Shown piece after piece: positions 9,489 to 20,957 of a DNA stretch of 64,000 nucleotides (position 1 is the stretch's first letter; every line of letters begins with the position of its first letter). The translations under genes were made by a program, and so were the position numbers. The stretch is from positions 2,108,001 through 2,172,000 of the forward strand of contig NZ_CP108484.1 in assembly GCF_036226505.1 (NCBI RefSeq). Reading direction: 5' to 3'. Origin of the DNA: Kitasatospora sp. NBC_01246 (GTDB lineage: Bacteria > Actinomycetota > Actinomycetes > Streptomycetales > Streptomycetaceae). A model generated the notes under the pieces. The model had not been told where the DNA came from and made no database searches. It saw only the letters and a program-made list of their open reading frames with translations.

Positions 9489-10192
9489 ATTCCTCGTCGC
9501 GGGAAGGCCGGAGCGCCGAGCGCTCCCGCCGCCTGTCGGAGGTAGGGGTTGGTGGCGCGCTCGCGGCCGATGGTGGTCTGTCCGCCGTGGCCGGAGAGGA
9601 CCACGGTCGCGTCGTCGAGGGGCAGGCACACCCGGGCCAGCGACCGCAGGATCGCGTCGCCGTCCCCGCCCGGGAGGTCCGTGCGCCCGATGGAGCCGGC
9701 GAAGAGCAGGTCGCCCGAGAACAGCACCGGGGGGAGGTCCTCGGCGCCGGGCGTCCGGAACGTCACCGACCCCTTGGTATGGCCGGGCGCGTGGTCGACG
9801 GTGAGCTTCAGGCCGGCCAGCTCCAGCACGCTGCCGTCGGTGAGCTCGCGCACGTCGTCGGGCTCGCCGACGGTGAGCTCGCCCATCAGCTGGGTGCCGA
9901 GCGAGCGGCCGAGCGCCTTCTCCGGGTCGGCCATCATGTAGCGGTCCTCGGGGTGGATCCAGGCCGGGACGCCGCGCGCGCCGCAGACCGGGACCACCGA
10001 GGCGACGTGGTCGATGTGGCCGTGGGTGAGGACCACCGCGACCGGCTTCAGCCGGTGCTCGCGGACCAGCTCCTCCACGCCGCGGGCGGCCTGGTGGCCC
10101 GGGTCCACGATGACGCACTCCTCGCCGGCGGCCGGTGCGACCAGGTAGCAGTTGGTGCCCCAGGCTCCAGCGGGGAATCCGGCGATGAACAA
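9485..10192 (-). CDS. MBL-fold metallo-hydrolase (glyoxalase II-like)
   Basis: A 235-residue metallo-beta-lactamase-fold hydrolase. The di-zinc site is clear: THGHIDH, then [16 protein letters not shown] and a final LSGHGGQT. This pattern belongs to the glyoxalase II/YcbL-like thioesterase branch rather than to true beta-lactamases, so it probably acts on a thioester or related small substrate in the cytoplasm. The start is TTG, with GAAGGA six bases upstream. It is first in a tightly coupled operon with hisS and aspS, an arrangement I recall from Streptomyces. The functional link to aminoacylation is not known. Confidence 0.9.
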   Translation of the reverse strand: MFIAGFPAGAWGTNCYLVAPAAGEECVIVDPGHQAARGVEELVREHRLKPVAVVLTHGHIDHVASVVPVCGARGVPAWIHPEDRYMMADPEKALGRSLGTQLMGELTVGEPDDVRELTDGSVLELAGLKLTVDHAPGHTKGSVTFRTPGAEDLPPVLFSGDLLFAGSIGRTDLPGGDGDAILRSLARVCLPLDDATVVLSGHGGQTTIGRERATNPYLRQAAGALGAPAFPRRGM

Positions 10193-10482
10193 CGCGCGTC
10201 CTTCGTGATTCGGGTCGGCCGTGGCGGCTGCGGGATGCGGCTACACGATGAGATGTAACGGAAGCCTACCGGCGCTCCGGGTCCGGTTGCGAACCAGATA
10301 GGCGGGACAGGTCCACTCCGTCCCGACGGGTTCACCGGGTTCTTACAGCCGCGGTCCCTACACTTGGCCGCCGATGGATGCGATGATCCGCTCCAGCATC
10401 CGCACACGATCCCTCCTCGCCCCCGGGCCGGAGGGGCCGGACAGCCCCCAGTACGACAGCACCCATGTAGGAGACACGGCCG
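10193..10482. promoter_or_regulatory. divergent promoter region, MBL operon and cyclophilin
   Basis: 290 bp between divergent genes. It must hold both promoters. A TACACT hexamer at 10359-10364 could be a plus-strand -10, but I find no well-placed -35. An imperfect inverted repeat (TACA-N8-TGTA, near 10241-10257) might be an operator; support is weak. Confidence 0.3.
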
Positions 10483-11328
10483 GTGGTCAGCAGCGAACAG
10501 CGGCGGCGGCAGCTCGCCCGCGAGAAGTACGAGCGCCAGGCGAAGCGCCGGGCCGAGATGCACGCCGCGCGCCGGCGTCGCAACACGATCCTCGGCAGCG
10601 CGCTCGCCGTGGTGGTGCTGGCGGGCGGCGGTGTCCTGGTGGGCACGGGTGCCTTCACCTCGGACGACAAGAAGGACACCGCGGCGGCGCCGCCGACCGC
10701 GCCGACCGCGCCGACCGCCACCGACGAGCCCACCACCCCGACCCGCACGCCGGTCGAGGGCTGCGCGGACCCGGCGCCGGGCGCGCCGAACGGCAAGCAG
10801 TGGAAGGCCGAGCCGGCCATGAGCGTCGACGCCGCCGGCAAGTACACGGCGACGCTGGACACCAACTGCGGCAAGGTGACGCTCTCGCTGGACGCGGCCA
10901 AGGCGCCGCACACGGTGAACTCCTTCGCCTTCCTGGCCGGCGAGCAGTACTTCGACCACACCAAGTGCCACCGGCTGACCACCGGCGGCATCTTCGTGCT
11001 GCAGTGCGGCGACCCGACCGCCAGCGCGACCAACCCTGGCGGCACCGGCGGTCCCGGCTACAAGTTCGCCGACGAGAACCTGACCGGCGCGACGTACCCG
11101 GCGGGCACCCTGGCGATGGCCAACTCCGGCCCGGGCACCAACGGGAGCCAGTTCTTCCTGGTCTACAAGGACACCCAGCTCGGCCCGAACTACACCCCGT
11201 TCGGCAAGATCACCGGCGGTCTGGACGTGCTCCAGAAGATCGCCGCCGCGGGCACCCTGGAGGGCGGGACGGACGGTCACCCGATGGCCGACGTCACCCT
11301 CAACTCGGTGACCGCCGCGAAGGGTTGA
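10483..11328 (+). CDS. membrane-anchored cyclophilin-type peptidyl-prolyl isomerase
   Basis: 281 residues. A basic, charged N-terminus (RRRQLAREKYERQAKRR) precedes one membrane helix (LGSALAVVVLAGGGVLVG, ~residues 36-56). A low-complexity Thr/Pro/Ala linker then leads to an extracytoplasmic cyclophilin domain from about residue 115 (FAFLAGEQYFDHTKCHRL, AMANSGPGTNGSQFFLVYKD, FGKITGGLDVLQKI). These proteins speed cis-trans isomerisation of proline bonds during folding. The GTG start has AGGAG nine bases upstream. The GSQFF core is intact, so it is probably active. It precedes the DUF349 gene on the same strand, separated by 262 bp. Confidence 0.93.
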   Translation: MVSSEQRRRQLAREKYERQAKRRAEMHAARRRRNTILGSALAVVVLAGGGVLVGTGAFTSDDKKDTAAAPPTAPTAPTATDEPTTPTRTPVEGCADPAPGAPNGKQWKAEPAMSVDAAGKYTATLDTNCGKVTLSLDAAKAPHTVNSFAFLAGEQYFDHTKCHRLTTGGIFVLQCGDPTASATNPGGTGGPGYKFADENLTGATYPAGTLAMANSGPGTNGSQFFLVYKDTQLGPNYTPFGKITGGLDVLQKIAAAGTLEGGTDGHPMADVTLNSVTAAKG

Positions 11329-11590
11329 CCGGCACCGGGACCGCCCCGCGGACGCCCGCGCGGCGCCCCGGCGCGGTGCCGGCCCGAAATCGCCCGGCCC
11401 GGATGCGGACAGCACCGGTCCTGGTCGCCTATGTTGGCGTTGTGTAGGGTGCCCAGACCCGCCGGCCGTCACCCTCGGCAGCAAAGCACGGCGGACGGGA
11501 CGGCGGGCCCATCGGTCCGCCGCACATCAACTGTGGACGACGTACGCGTCCCGCTCCGGCGCGGGCGCGACGTCATGTGGAGGACGCGCT
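11329..11590 (+). other. intergenic region before the DUF349 gene
   Basis: 262 bp with no convincing gene. The long spacer suggests the DUF349 gene has its own promoter. No clear promoter hexamers or strong terminator were seen. Confidence 0.4.
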
Positions 11591-12820
11591 ATGAGCAGCG
11601 ACCCGTGGGGCCGTGTCGACGAGCAGGGCACGGTCTACGTCAGGACGGCCGACGGCGAACGCGTCGTGGGTTCCTGGCAGGCCGGCTCGCCCGAGGAGGC
11701 TCTCGCCTACTTCGAGCGCAAGTACCAGGGCATCGAGGTGGAGATCGGCCTGCTGGAGAAGCGGGTGCGCACCACCGACCTGGCCGCCAAGGACGCCCAG
11801 ACCGCGCTGGACCACCTGCGCGCGCAGGTGACCGAGGGGCACGCGGTCGGCGACCTGGACGCGCTGGCCAAGCGGCTGGACACGCTCGCCGGTGATATCG
11901 AGAGCCGCCGCGAGGAGCGCAAGGCGGCCCGCGCCAAGGCCCAGGACGAGACCCGTACGGCCAAGGAGGAGCTGGTCGCCGAGGCCGAGCGGCTCGCCGA
12001 GTCCACCCAGTGGCGGGAGGCCGGGGACCGGCTGCGCGCGCTGGTGGACACCTGGAAGGGCCTGCCCCGGCTGGACCGCAAGAGCGACGACGAGCTGTGG
12101 CACCGGTTCTCGCACGCCCGCTCGGTCTTCTCGAAGCACCGCAAGGCCCACTTCGCGACCCTGGACGCCGAGCGCGACCAGGCCCGGGCCACCAAGGAGC
12201 GGCTGGTCAGCGAGGCCGAGGCGCTCTCCTCCTCCACCGAGTGGGGCGAGACCGCGGCCAGCTACCGCGACCTGATGGCGCGCTGGAAGGCCGCCGGGCG
12301 CGCCCAGCGGGACATCGAGGACGAGCTGTGGGCGCGTTTCCGCGGCGCCCAGGACGTCTTCTTCCAGGCCCGGTCCGCGGTGTTCAGCGAGCGCGACGCC
12401 GAGCAGGTCGGCAACCAGAAGCTCAAGGAGGCGCTGGCGGCCGAGGCCGAGGCGATCCTGCCGATCACCGACCTGAAGGCCGCCAAGGCCGCCCTGCGGG
12501 ACGTCAACGAGCGCTGGGAGGCGATCGGGCACGTGCCGCGCGACGCCCGCCCGAAGCTGGACGCCCGGCTGAACACCGTCGAGCGGGCGATCCGCGAGGC
12601 CGAGGACAGCGAGTGGAAGCGCTCGAACCCGGAGGCCAAGGCCCGCGCCGCCGGCATGGTCGGCCTCTTCGAGGCCAAGGCCGAGAAGATCCAGGCCGAC
12701 CTGGACAAGGCCCGTGCCGCCGGCAACGCGAGCAAGGTCGCCAAGCTGGAGTCCGAGCTGGCGGGTGTGCAGACCCTGCTGGAGCAGGCGCACCGCAGCC
12801 AGGAGGAGTTCAGCGGCTGA
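11591..12820 (+). CDS. DUF349 domain-containing coiled-coil protein
   Basis: A 409-residue, very hydrophilic, largely helical protein. It contains at least three DUF349 units of about 70 residues: WREAGDRLRALVDTWKGLPRLDRKSDDELWHRF, WGETAASYRDLMARWKAAGRAQRDIEDELWARF and a weaker third ending DARPKLDARLNTVE. Coiled coils flank them (KTARE-rich segments near residues 40-125 and 335-409). There is no signal peptide. The biochemical role of DUF349 is not established. The ATG has GGAGG seven bases before it. In Streptomyces I recall this gene next to relA, and here it converges on relA across a strong hairpin. Confidence 0.85.
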   Translation: MSSDPWGRVDEQGTVYVRTADGERVVGSWQAGSPEEALAYFERKYQGIEVEIGLLEKRVRTTDLAAKDAQTALDHLRAQVTEGHAVGDLDALAKRLDTLAGDIESRREERKAARAKAQDETRTAKEELVAEAERLAESTQWREAGDRLRALVDTWKGLPRLDRKSDDELWHRFSHARSVFSKHRKAHFATLDAERDQARATKERLVSEAEALSSSTEWGETAASYRDLMARWKAAGRAQRDIEDELWARFRGAQDVFFQARSAVFSERDAEQVGNQKLKEALAAEAEAILPITDLKAAKAALRDVNERWEAIGHVPRDARPKLDARLNTVERAIREAEDSEWKRSNPEAKARAAGMVGLFEAKAEKIQADLDKARAAGNASKVAKLESELAGVQTLLEQAHRSQEEFSG

Positions 12821-12841
12821 TCCGCCGCCCTCCGGACCTGA

Positions 12842-12877
12842 CGAAGGGCCCCACCGCCGAGGCGGTGGGGCCCTTCG
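12842..12877. terminator. strong bidirectional terminator between the DUF349 gene and relA
   Basis: A perfect 17-bp stem (CGAAGGGCCCCACCGCC with its complement) around a two-base centre, placed between two convergent stop codons. It is one of the clearest terminators in the window. Confidence 0.85.
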
Positions 12878-12886
12878 CCGTACCCG

Positions 12887-15319
<2,433 letters not shown>

Positions 15320-15446
15320 GGACACTCCTCGGGGCACCGGGCCGGCCCCTCGTGCGGCTCGCACCATCACGCACAACCGGGAGGGGATGAACCTTCATGG
15401 TACCGAGCCCGGCGCTCCCGTGTTCAGCCGGTCGGCCCCGGACACG

Positions 15447-15485
15447 CGGAGGGCGGCGGTCGGATGATCCGACCGCCGCCCTCCG
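15447..15485 (-). terminator. apt terminator
   Basis: A perfect 17-bp stem (CGGAGGGCGGCGGTCGG with its complement) and a five-base ATGAT loop, directly after the apt stop. It separates apt from relA. Confidence 0.85.
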
Positions 15486-15506
15486 TCCGTTCGTCGGACG
15501 CTTCCC

Positions 15507-16058
15507 TCAGACCGTGACCAGCGTCTCCAGCGGCGCGCCGCCCAGGTGCCCGGCCAGCCGCTCGCGGCCGTCCAGGAAGCCCAGCTCCATCAGCACCACG
15601 ACGCCCACCAGCTCGGCGCCGGCCTCCTTGACCAGGTCCAGCGAGGCACCGATCGTCCCGCCGGTGGCCAGCACGTCGTCCACCACCAGCACCCGCTCAC
15701 CGGGTGCGAAGGCGTCGCACTGCACCTCCAGCGTCGCCGAGCCGTACTCCAGCTCGTACGAGCGCCGGAACACCTCGCCGGGCAGCTTGCCCTCCTTGCG
15801 GATCGGCACGAAGCCGAGCCCGGCCGCGAAGGCCGCCGGGGCCGCCAGCACGAAGCCGCGCGCCTCCAGGCCCACCACCTTGGTCGCACCGAGGGCCGTC
15901 GCCCGCTCCGCCAGCGCCCGGGTGAGGGCCGCGAAGGCCTCGGCGTCGGCGAGCAGCGGTGCGATGTCCTTGAACAGCACACCGGGCTTCGGGTAGTCCG
16001 GAACGTCCCGGATCCGGCTGTTCAGCAGCTCGGCCAGGGCGGTGTCGGCGGTGGTCAC
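15507..16058 (-). CDS. apt: adenine phosphoribosyltransferase
   Basis: A 183-residue type I phosphoribosyltransferase that salvages adenine with PRPP to AMP. The PRPP loop is VLVVDDVLATGGT, the early GVLFKDIAPLL motif is typical of Apt, and VGLEARGFVLAAPAAF forms the pyrophosphate-binding loop. The GTG start has GAGGA eight bases upstream. It lies 27 bp after secF on the same strand and probably ends the secDF transcript. Its place next to relA, which uses purine nucleotides, is conserved in actinobacteria as far as I recall. Confidence 0.95.
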   Translation of the reverse strand: MTTADTALAELLNSRIRDVPDYPKPGVLFKDIAPLLADAEAFAALTRALAERATALGATKVVGLEARGFVLAAPAAFAAGLGFVPIRKEGKLPGEVFRRSYELEYGSATLEVQCDAFAPGERVLVVDDVLATGGTIGASLDLVKEAGAELVGVVVLMELGFLDGRERLAGHLGGAPLETLVTV

Positions 16059-16085
16059 GGAAGAGTCCTCACGGTCGGTCGGGCG

Positions 16086-17198
16086 TCAGCGCTTGGTGGA
16101 CGGACGGCCCTTGGCACGCGAGGCGCCGGCCGCCCGGCCGCGCTGACCGACCATACCCGCCGGCAGGTCGCCGTCGGCGATCTCCTCGCCCTCCGGGGCC
16201 TCGCCGCGCGCCTCCGCGGCGGCGTTCCTGGCCTCCGCGGCCCGCCGCTGGGCGACCCGCTTGGCCAGCGCCTTCATCTCCGGCTGCTCCTCCTTGAGCT
16301 GCGCGAGCAGCGGGGTGGCGACGCAGATCGAGGAGTAGGCACCGGCGGCGAGACCGATGAACAGGGCCAGCGAGATGTCGTTCAGCGTGCCGGCGCCCAG
16401 GAGGCCGCCACCGATGAACAGCAGCGCCGCCACCGGGAGCAGGGCGACCACCGTGGTGTTCAGCGAGCGAACCAGGGTCTGGTTGAGGCCCGCGTTGGCC
16501 GCCTCGCTGTAGGTGATCTTGTTCTGCTTGGTGAGCCCCTTCGCGTTCTCCTTCACGGTGTCGAAGACGACGACCGTGTCGTAGAGCGAGTACCCGAGGA
16601 TCGTCAGGAAGCCGATCACCGTACCGGGGGTGACCTCGAAGCCCACCAGGGCGTACACCCCGATGGTGATCAGGAGGTCGTGGATGAGGGCGACCAGGGC
16701 GGCCACCGCCATCCGCCACTCGAAGGCGATCGCCAGGTAGACCGTCACCAGGACCATGAAGATGATCAGGCCGGTGAGGGCCTTGTCGGAGATCTGCTCA
16801 CCCCAGCTGGGGCCGATCACCTGGGTGTCGATCTCCGCGATCGGGACGCTGAGCTCCTTGGACAGCTTGTCGGTGAAGACCGCCGAGGAGACCTGGTCCT
16901 CGGAGCTGACCTGGATGCGGATCTTCTTGCCGTCGTCCACGGACTGGACCAGCGGGTGCGAGTGGACGATCTTGTCCACCACGTCCTGCGTCTGCGAGAT
17001 GGTCAGCCCCGGCTTGGCGACGGTGTAGACCGAGCCGCCCTTGAACTCGATGCCGAGTTTCAGGCCCATGGCCAGGCCGACGGCGGCGACCAGCACGATC
17101 ACGCCGGAGATGCTGTACCAGAGCTTGCGGCGGCCGACGAAGTCGAAGCTGACCTCGCCCTGGTAGAGCCGGTGACCCAGATTGGAGAAGCGCGACAC
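16086..17198 (-). CDS. secF: protein translocase subunit SecF
   Basis: 370 residues. A six-helix RND-type membrane protein that works with SecD and SecYEG to finish export of preproteins using the proton gradient. Seen: the N-terminal helix (ISGVIVLVAAVGLAMGLKLGIEFKGGS), a periplasmic loop, then the SecF signature region GTVIGFLTILGYSLYDTVVVFDTVKENAKG and later helices ending AAGAYSSICVATPLLAQLKE. The cytoplasmic tail (~residues 305-370) is long, basic and Ala/Gly-rich, as in other actinobacteria. The GTG start has GGAGG upstream and lies four bases after the secD stop. Confidence 0.97.
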   Translation of the reverse strand: MSRFSNLGHRLYQGEVSFDFVGRRKLWYSISGVIVLVAAVGLAMGLKLGIEFKGGSVYTVAKPGLTISQTQDVVDKIVHSHPLVQSVDDGKKIRIQVSSEDQVSSAVFTDKLSKELSVPIAEIDTQVIGPSWGEQISDKALTGLIIFMVLVTVYLAIAFEWRMAVAALVALIHDLLITIGVYALVGFEVTPGTVIGFLTILGYSLYDTVVVFDTVKENAKGLTKQNKITYSEAANAGLNQTLVRSLNTTVVALLPVAALLFIGGGLLGAGTLNDISLALFIGLAAGAYSSICVATPLLAQLKEEQPEMKALAKRVAQRRAAEARNAAAEARGEAPEGEEIADGDLPAGMVGQRGRAAGASRAKGRPSTKR

Positions 17199-17202
17199 GG
17201 TG

Positions 17203-19005
17203 TCAGGCCTCCTTCACGGCGGCAGAGGAGGAGGAGCTGCGACGACGGGTGCTGCGCAGCGGCGGGCGGGCGCCCAGGCGCTTCGGGTCCAGGCCCGACC
17301 ACGGGTGACCGTCGGAGAAGAACTTCCGGCGGGCCAGCAGGGTGATCAGCGGCTTGGTGAACAGGAAGATCACCACGACGTCGAGCGCGGTGGTCAGGCC
17401 CAGCGTGAACGCGAAGCCCTGCACCTTGCCGACCGAGACCAGGTAGAGCACCGCGGCACAGAGGAAGGACACGAAGTCCGACACCAGGATGGTGCGCCGG
17501 GCGCGCGGCCAGGCCCGCTGGACCGCCGGGCGCAGCGGGGCGCCCTCGCGGACCTCGTCGCGGATGCGCTCGAAGTAGACGATGAAGGAGTCCGCGGTGA
17601 TACCGATCGCGACGATCGCGCCGCAGACGGCCGGCAGGTTCAGCGCGAAGCCGATCCCCGCGCCGAGCAGGCTCATGATCGAGTAGGTCAGGATCGCCGA
17701 GACGATCAGACCCGCGATCGAGACCAGGCCGAGGCCGCGGTAGTAGACCAGCGAGTAGAGGACCACCAGCACCATGCCGATGAGGCCGGCGATCAGGCCC
17801 GCCTTCAGCTGGTCGCCGCCGAGCTGCGGCGAGACGGTGGTGACGTCGTCCGTGGTGAACTCCAGCGGCAGCGCGCCGAAGCTCAGCACGTTGGCGAGGT
17901 TCTGCGCCTCCGCCTGGCTGAAGCTGCCGGAGATCACGGCCGAGCCGCCGGGGATGGCGTTGCGCACGTACGGGTGGGAGACGACCTGCCCGTCCAGCAC
18001 GATGGCGAACTGGTTGGTCGGGTCCGGCTGGGCGGCGAGCTTGCCGGTGACGTCGGTGAAGGCGTCGGTGCCCCGGCCGTTGAACTGCAGCGCGACCTGC
18101 CAGCCGGCACCCTGCTGGGTGTCGATGGTGGCCTGCGCCTTGGAGACGTCGGCGCCCTTCACCGCGACCGGGCCGAGGGCGAGCTTGTAGAAGATCCCGC
18201 GCTCGTCCTTCTGGGTGCAGGCGACGGTCGGCTGCCCCTCGGACTTCTGCAGGTTCTTGCGCTGCTCGGGCTTGGAGCAGTCGACGGCGGCGAACTCGGC
18301 GGCCAGCTCCGGCGGCACGGTGCCCGTGGTCATCGCGGCGGAGAGGTCCGGGTTGACCGGTGCGGTGGGCGCGGGAGCGCTCGGGGTCGCGGCGGCGGGC
18401 GCGCTCGGAGCGGTGCTCGCGCTGCCGGTGGCGGCCGGGGTCGGGGTGGCGTCGGCGGCGAGCGCCTCACCGACGGCGCGGCCCTGCTTGGTCGCACTGG
18501 CGCTGGGGGCGCCGGCGGACGCGGCGGGCGTGCCGGTGGCCGAGGGGGTCGCGCTCGGGGCGGCGCTGCCGCTCGCCGAGGGGGACGCGCTCGGGGCCGG
18601 GGCCTGGACACCGCTCGGGGCGAGGGCGAGGACGGGGCGGAAGTAGAGCTGCGCGGTGGTGCCGACCTGGTCGACCGCGCTCTGCTTGTCACCACCCTTG
18701 GGGATGTTGACGATGATGTTCCGGTCGCCCTGGGTCTGGACCTCCGCCTCGGAGACGCCCATCCCGTTGACCCGCTGCTCGATGATCCCGGTGGCGATGT
18801 CCATGTTGGACTTGTTGATCGCCTTGGGGTCGGTCGACTTCGCGCTCAAGGTGATGCTGGTACCGCCGGCGAGGTCGATACCCAGGCGGGGCTTGGTGTG
18901 GCCCGTCCCGAACATGAGGGCGACCAGTCCGACGGTGACCACCAGGATGAGGGCCAGAGCCCGCCCCGGGTAACCGTCGCGCGGGCGCGACTTGGGTGTT
19001 GCCAC
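17203..19005 (-). CDS. secD: protein translocase subunit SecD
   Basis: 600 residues. The partner of SecF: an N-terminal helix (ALALILVVTVGLVALMFG), the first periplasmic domain starting LGIDLAGGTSITL, and a C-terminal five-helix RND block with the GADSF-like box here as IGITADSFIVYFERIRDEVREG. Unlike enterobacterial SecD, the periplasmic region holds a Ser/Ala/Pro/Thr tract from about residue 130 to 218, a low-complexity linker seen in actinobacteria but long here. The start is GTG. The order yajC-secD-secF-apt is one strand, with hairpins between yajC and secD that may attenuate. Confidence 0.97.
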   Translation of the reverse strand: MATPKSRPRDGYPGRALALILVVTVGLVALMFGTGHTKPRLGIDLAGGTSITLSAKSTDPKAINKSNMDIATGIIEQRVNGMGVSEAEVQTQGDRNIIVNIPKGGDKQSAVDQVGTTAQLYFRPVLALAPSGVQAPAPSASPSASGSAAPSATPSATGTPAASAGAPSASATKQGRAVGEALAADATPTPAATGSASTAPSAPAAATPSAPAPTAPVNPDLSAAMTTGTVPPELAAEFAAVDCSKPEQRKNLQKSEGQPTVACTQKDERGIFYKLALGPVAVKGADVSKAQATIDTQQGAGWQVALQFNGRGTDAFTDVTGKLAAQPDPTNQFAIVLDGQVVSHPYVRNAIPGGSAVISGSFSQAEAQNLANVLSFGALPLEFTTDDVTTVSPQLGGDQLKAGLIAGLIGMVLVVLYSLVYYRGLGLVSIAGLIVSAILTYSIMSLLGAGIGFALNLPAVCGAIVAIGITADSFIVYFERIRDEVREGAPLRPAVQRAWPRARRTILVSDFVSFLCAAVLYLVSVGKVQGFAFTLGLTTALDVVVIFLFTKPLITLLARRKFFSDGHPWSGLDPKRLGARPPLRSTRRRSSSSSAAVKEA

Positions 19006-19046
19006 CTTGCTCGTTTCTCCCTGTCCATGCCACCTCCCCTACCGGA

Positions 19047-19074
19047 CCCCCGTCCGGCTCGTGGCGGACGGGGG
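19047..19074 (-). terminator. hairpin between yajC and secD
   Basis: A 10-bp perfect stem (CCCCCGTCCG with CGGACGGGGG) and an eight-base loop. It lies 41 bases before the secD start, so it is either a terminator for yajC or an attenuator. Confidence 0.45.
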
Positions 19075-19133
19075 CATGGCGGATCTGCGGCCCTGAGATC
19101 CTGTGGGCTCGCGGCACTACTGACTGCGCCGCG

Positions 19134-19155
19134 CGGCCGGGCGGGTGCCCGGCCG
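19134..19155 (-). terminator. hairpin just after the yajC stop
   Basis: A 9-bp perfect stem (CGGCCGGGC with GCCCGGCCG) and a four-base loop, two bases after the yajC stop codon. Confidence 0.5.
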
Positions 19156-19157
19156 TA

Positions 19158-19565
19158 CTACTTGGTCGCGGGACCAGCGCCCTCGACGTCGCCCTTGTCG
19201 GCGCTGTCCTTGGTGAGCGTCAGCGGCTTGTCCTCGACCGGCTCGACGTCGGCGTCCTCGGCCTCCGGCTCGGACAGCTCGTCCACGGCGGGGCGACCGT
19301 TGATGATCGCGTCGTACTCCTGCGGGTCCAGGACCGCCGCCACCGCGCTCTTGGTGAAGTGGGTGACCACGCCGGGCGCGATCTCCAGCTCGACGGTCTC
19401 CTCGTTGACCGCCTTCACCTGGGCGTACAGGCCGCCGATGGTGCGCACTCCCGCCCCGGGCTCCAGCGCGGTCTGCATGCTCGCCTGCTGCTGCTGGCGC
19501 TTCTTCTGCGACCGGAACATGAGCACGATCGCGATGATCGGGAGGAGAAGGATGATGAGGTTCAC
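19158..19565 (-). CDS. yajC: preprotein translocase subunit YajC
   Basis: A 135-residue accessory Sec subunit. One N-terminal membrane helix (LIILLLPIIAIVLMF) is followed by RSQKKRQQQQ, and then the conserved cytoplasmic core (LEPGAGVRTIGGLYAQVKAVNEETVELEIAPGV). The acidic C-terminal tail (EPEAEDADVEPVED) is longer than in enterobacteria. The GTG start is supported by the helix beginning at residue 2. Its place upstream of secD and secF fits the SecDF-YajC complex. Confidence 0.94.
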   Translation of the reverse strand: MNLIILLLPIIAIVLMFRSQKKRQQQQASMQTALEPGAGVRTIGGLYAQVKAVNEETVELEIAPGVVTHFTKSAVAAVLDPQEYDAIINGRPAVDELSEPEAEDADVEPVEDKPLTLTKDSADKGDVEGAGPATK

Positions 19566-19811
19566 TGCAGCCAGGGTCCTTTACGGGCCGCCGGCCGGCG
19601 GCCTGTGTGGTAATGGTCGGCCCGTCAGGTGAGAGGGGCGGTCCGGCGGAGTCTAGGCGACCCCGAACTGATCGGACAACGCCAAGCATCGCATCCTGCC
19701 GCCGAAAGTGGCGAGCCTGCGCCTGCACAGATTCCCCGGACTTCTCCCCCGGCTTCTCCGCGCGGACCTGCTCAGGCGTCCGCGCGCCCCGATCGCCCCG
19801 GTGTCACCCGT

Positions 19812-20888
19812 TCAGCCCTCGTCCGCCGGGAAAAGTTCCGACTGGGCCGGTACCGCGCCCCTGGTGGTCTGAACCGGCGGGGTCAGGCCGAGGTGCTGCC
19901 ACGCGGCGGCGGTGGCGATCCGGCCGCGCGGGGTCCGGGCCAGCAGGCCCTCGCGGACCAGGAACGGCTCGGCGACCTCCTCGACCGTCTCGGACTCCTC
20001 ACCCACCGCGACCGCCAGGGTCGACAGGCCGACCGGTCCGCCGCCGAACAGGCGCAGCAGCGCGTCCAGCACCGCGCGGTCCAGCCGGTCCAGACCGCGG
20101 GCGTCCACCTCGTAGACGTCCAGCGCCCGGGCGGCGATCTCCGGGGTGACCACCCCGTCGTGCCGGACCTGCGCGAAGTCGCGGACCCGGCGCAGCAGCC
20201 GGTTGGCGATCCGCGGGGTGCCCCGGGAGCGGCCGGCGATCTCGGCGGCGCCGGCCGGGTCGATCTCGACGTCCAGCAGGGCGGCCGAGCGGTGCACCAC
20301 CCGCTCCAGCTCGGCGGGCGCGTAGAACTCCATGTGGCCGGTGAAGCCGAACCGGTCGCGCAGCGGCGGCGGCAGCAGCCCGGCCCGGGTGGTCGCGCCG
20401 ACCAGCGTGAACGGCGGCAGCTCCAGCGGGATGGCGGTGGCGCCCGGGCCCTTGCCGACGATCACGTCGACCCGGAAGTCCTCCATCGCCATGTAGAGCA
20501 TCTCCTCCGCCGGCCGGGACATCCGGTGGATCTCGTCCAGGAAGAGCACCTCGCCCTCGGAGAGCGAGGAGAGGATCGCGGCCAGGTCGCCGGCGTGCTG
20601 GATGGCCGGGCCCGAGGTGATCCGGATCGGGGCGCCCAGCTCGGCCGCGATGATCATGGAAAGAGTGGTCTTGCCGAGCCCGGGCGGACCGCTGAGCAGC
20701 ACGTGGTCCGGCGCGGTCCCGCGCTGCCGGGCGGCCTGCAGCACCAGGGACAGCTGCTCGCGCACCCGCTCCTGGCCGATGAACTCGTCCAGCTGCTTGG
20801 GGCGCAGCGCCGCCTCGACCGCCTGGTCCTCGCCGTCGGCGGCGGCCGTCACCAGCCGGTCGGCCGGGTCGGAGTCGTACGGGCTCAT
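19812..20888 (-). CDS. ruvB: Holliday junction branch migration ATPase RuvB
   Basis: A 358-residue AAA+ motor that drives branch migration with RuvA. Walker A is GPPGLGKTT, Walker B is [10 protein letters not shown], and sensor 1 is GATTRAG. The C-terminal winged helix ends [19 protein letters not shown]. The ATG start (MSPYDSD) has GGAG nine bases upstream; an upstream TTG in the same frame would add eight residues but has no ribosome site. It is last in the ruvC-ruvA-ruvB cluster, 69 bases after ruvA. Confidence 0.97.
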   Translation of the reverse strand: MSPYDSDPADRLVTAAADGEDQAVEAALRPKQLDEFIGQERVREQLSLVLQAARQRGTAPDHVLLSGPPGLGKTTLSMIIAAELGAPIRITSGPAIQHAGDLAAILSSLSEGEVLFLDEIHRMSRPAEEMLYMAMEDFRVDVIVGKGPGATAIPLELPPFTLVGATTRAGLLPPPLRDRFGFTGHMEFYAPAELERVVHRSAALLDVEIDPAGAAEIAGRSRGTPRIANRLLRRVRDFAQVRHDGVVTPEIAARALDVYEVDARGLDRLDRAVLDALLRLFGGGPVGLSTLAVAVGEESETVEEVAEPFLVREGLLARTPRGRIATAAAWQHLGLTPPVQTTRGAVPAQSELFPADEG

Positions 20889-20957
20889 CGGTGCGGGCTC
20901 CAATGTCGACAAGGTGACAGATGGTCGGTTCGGTGGAGGGTGGTGGCCGACGCGGCG

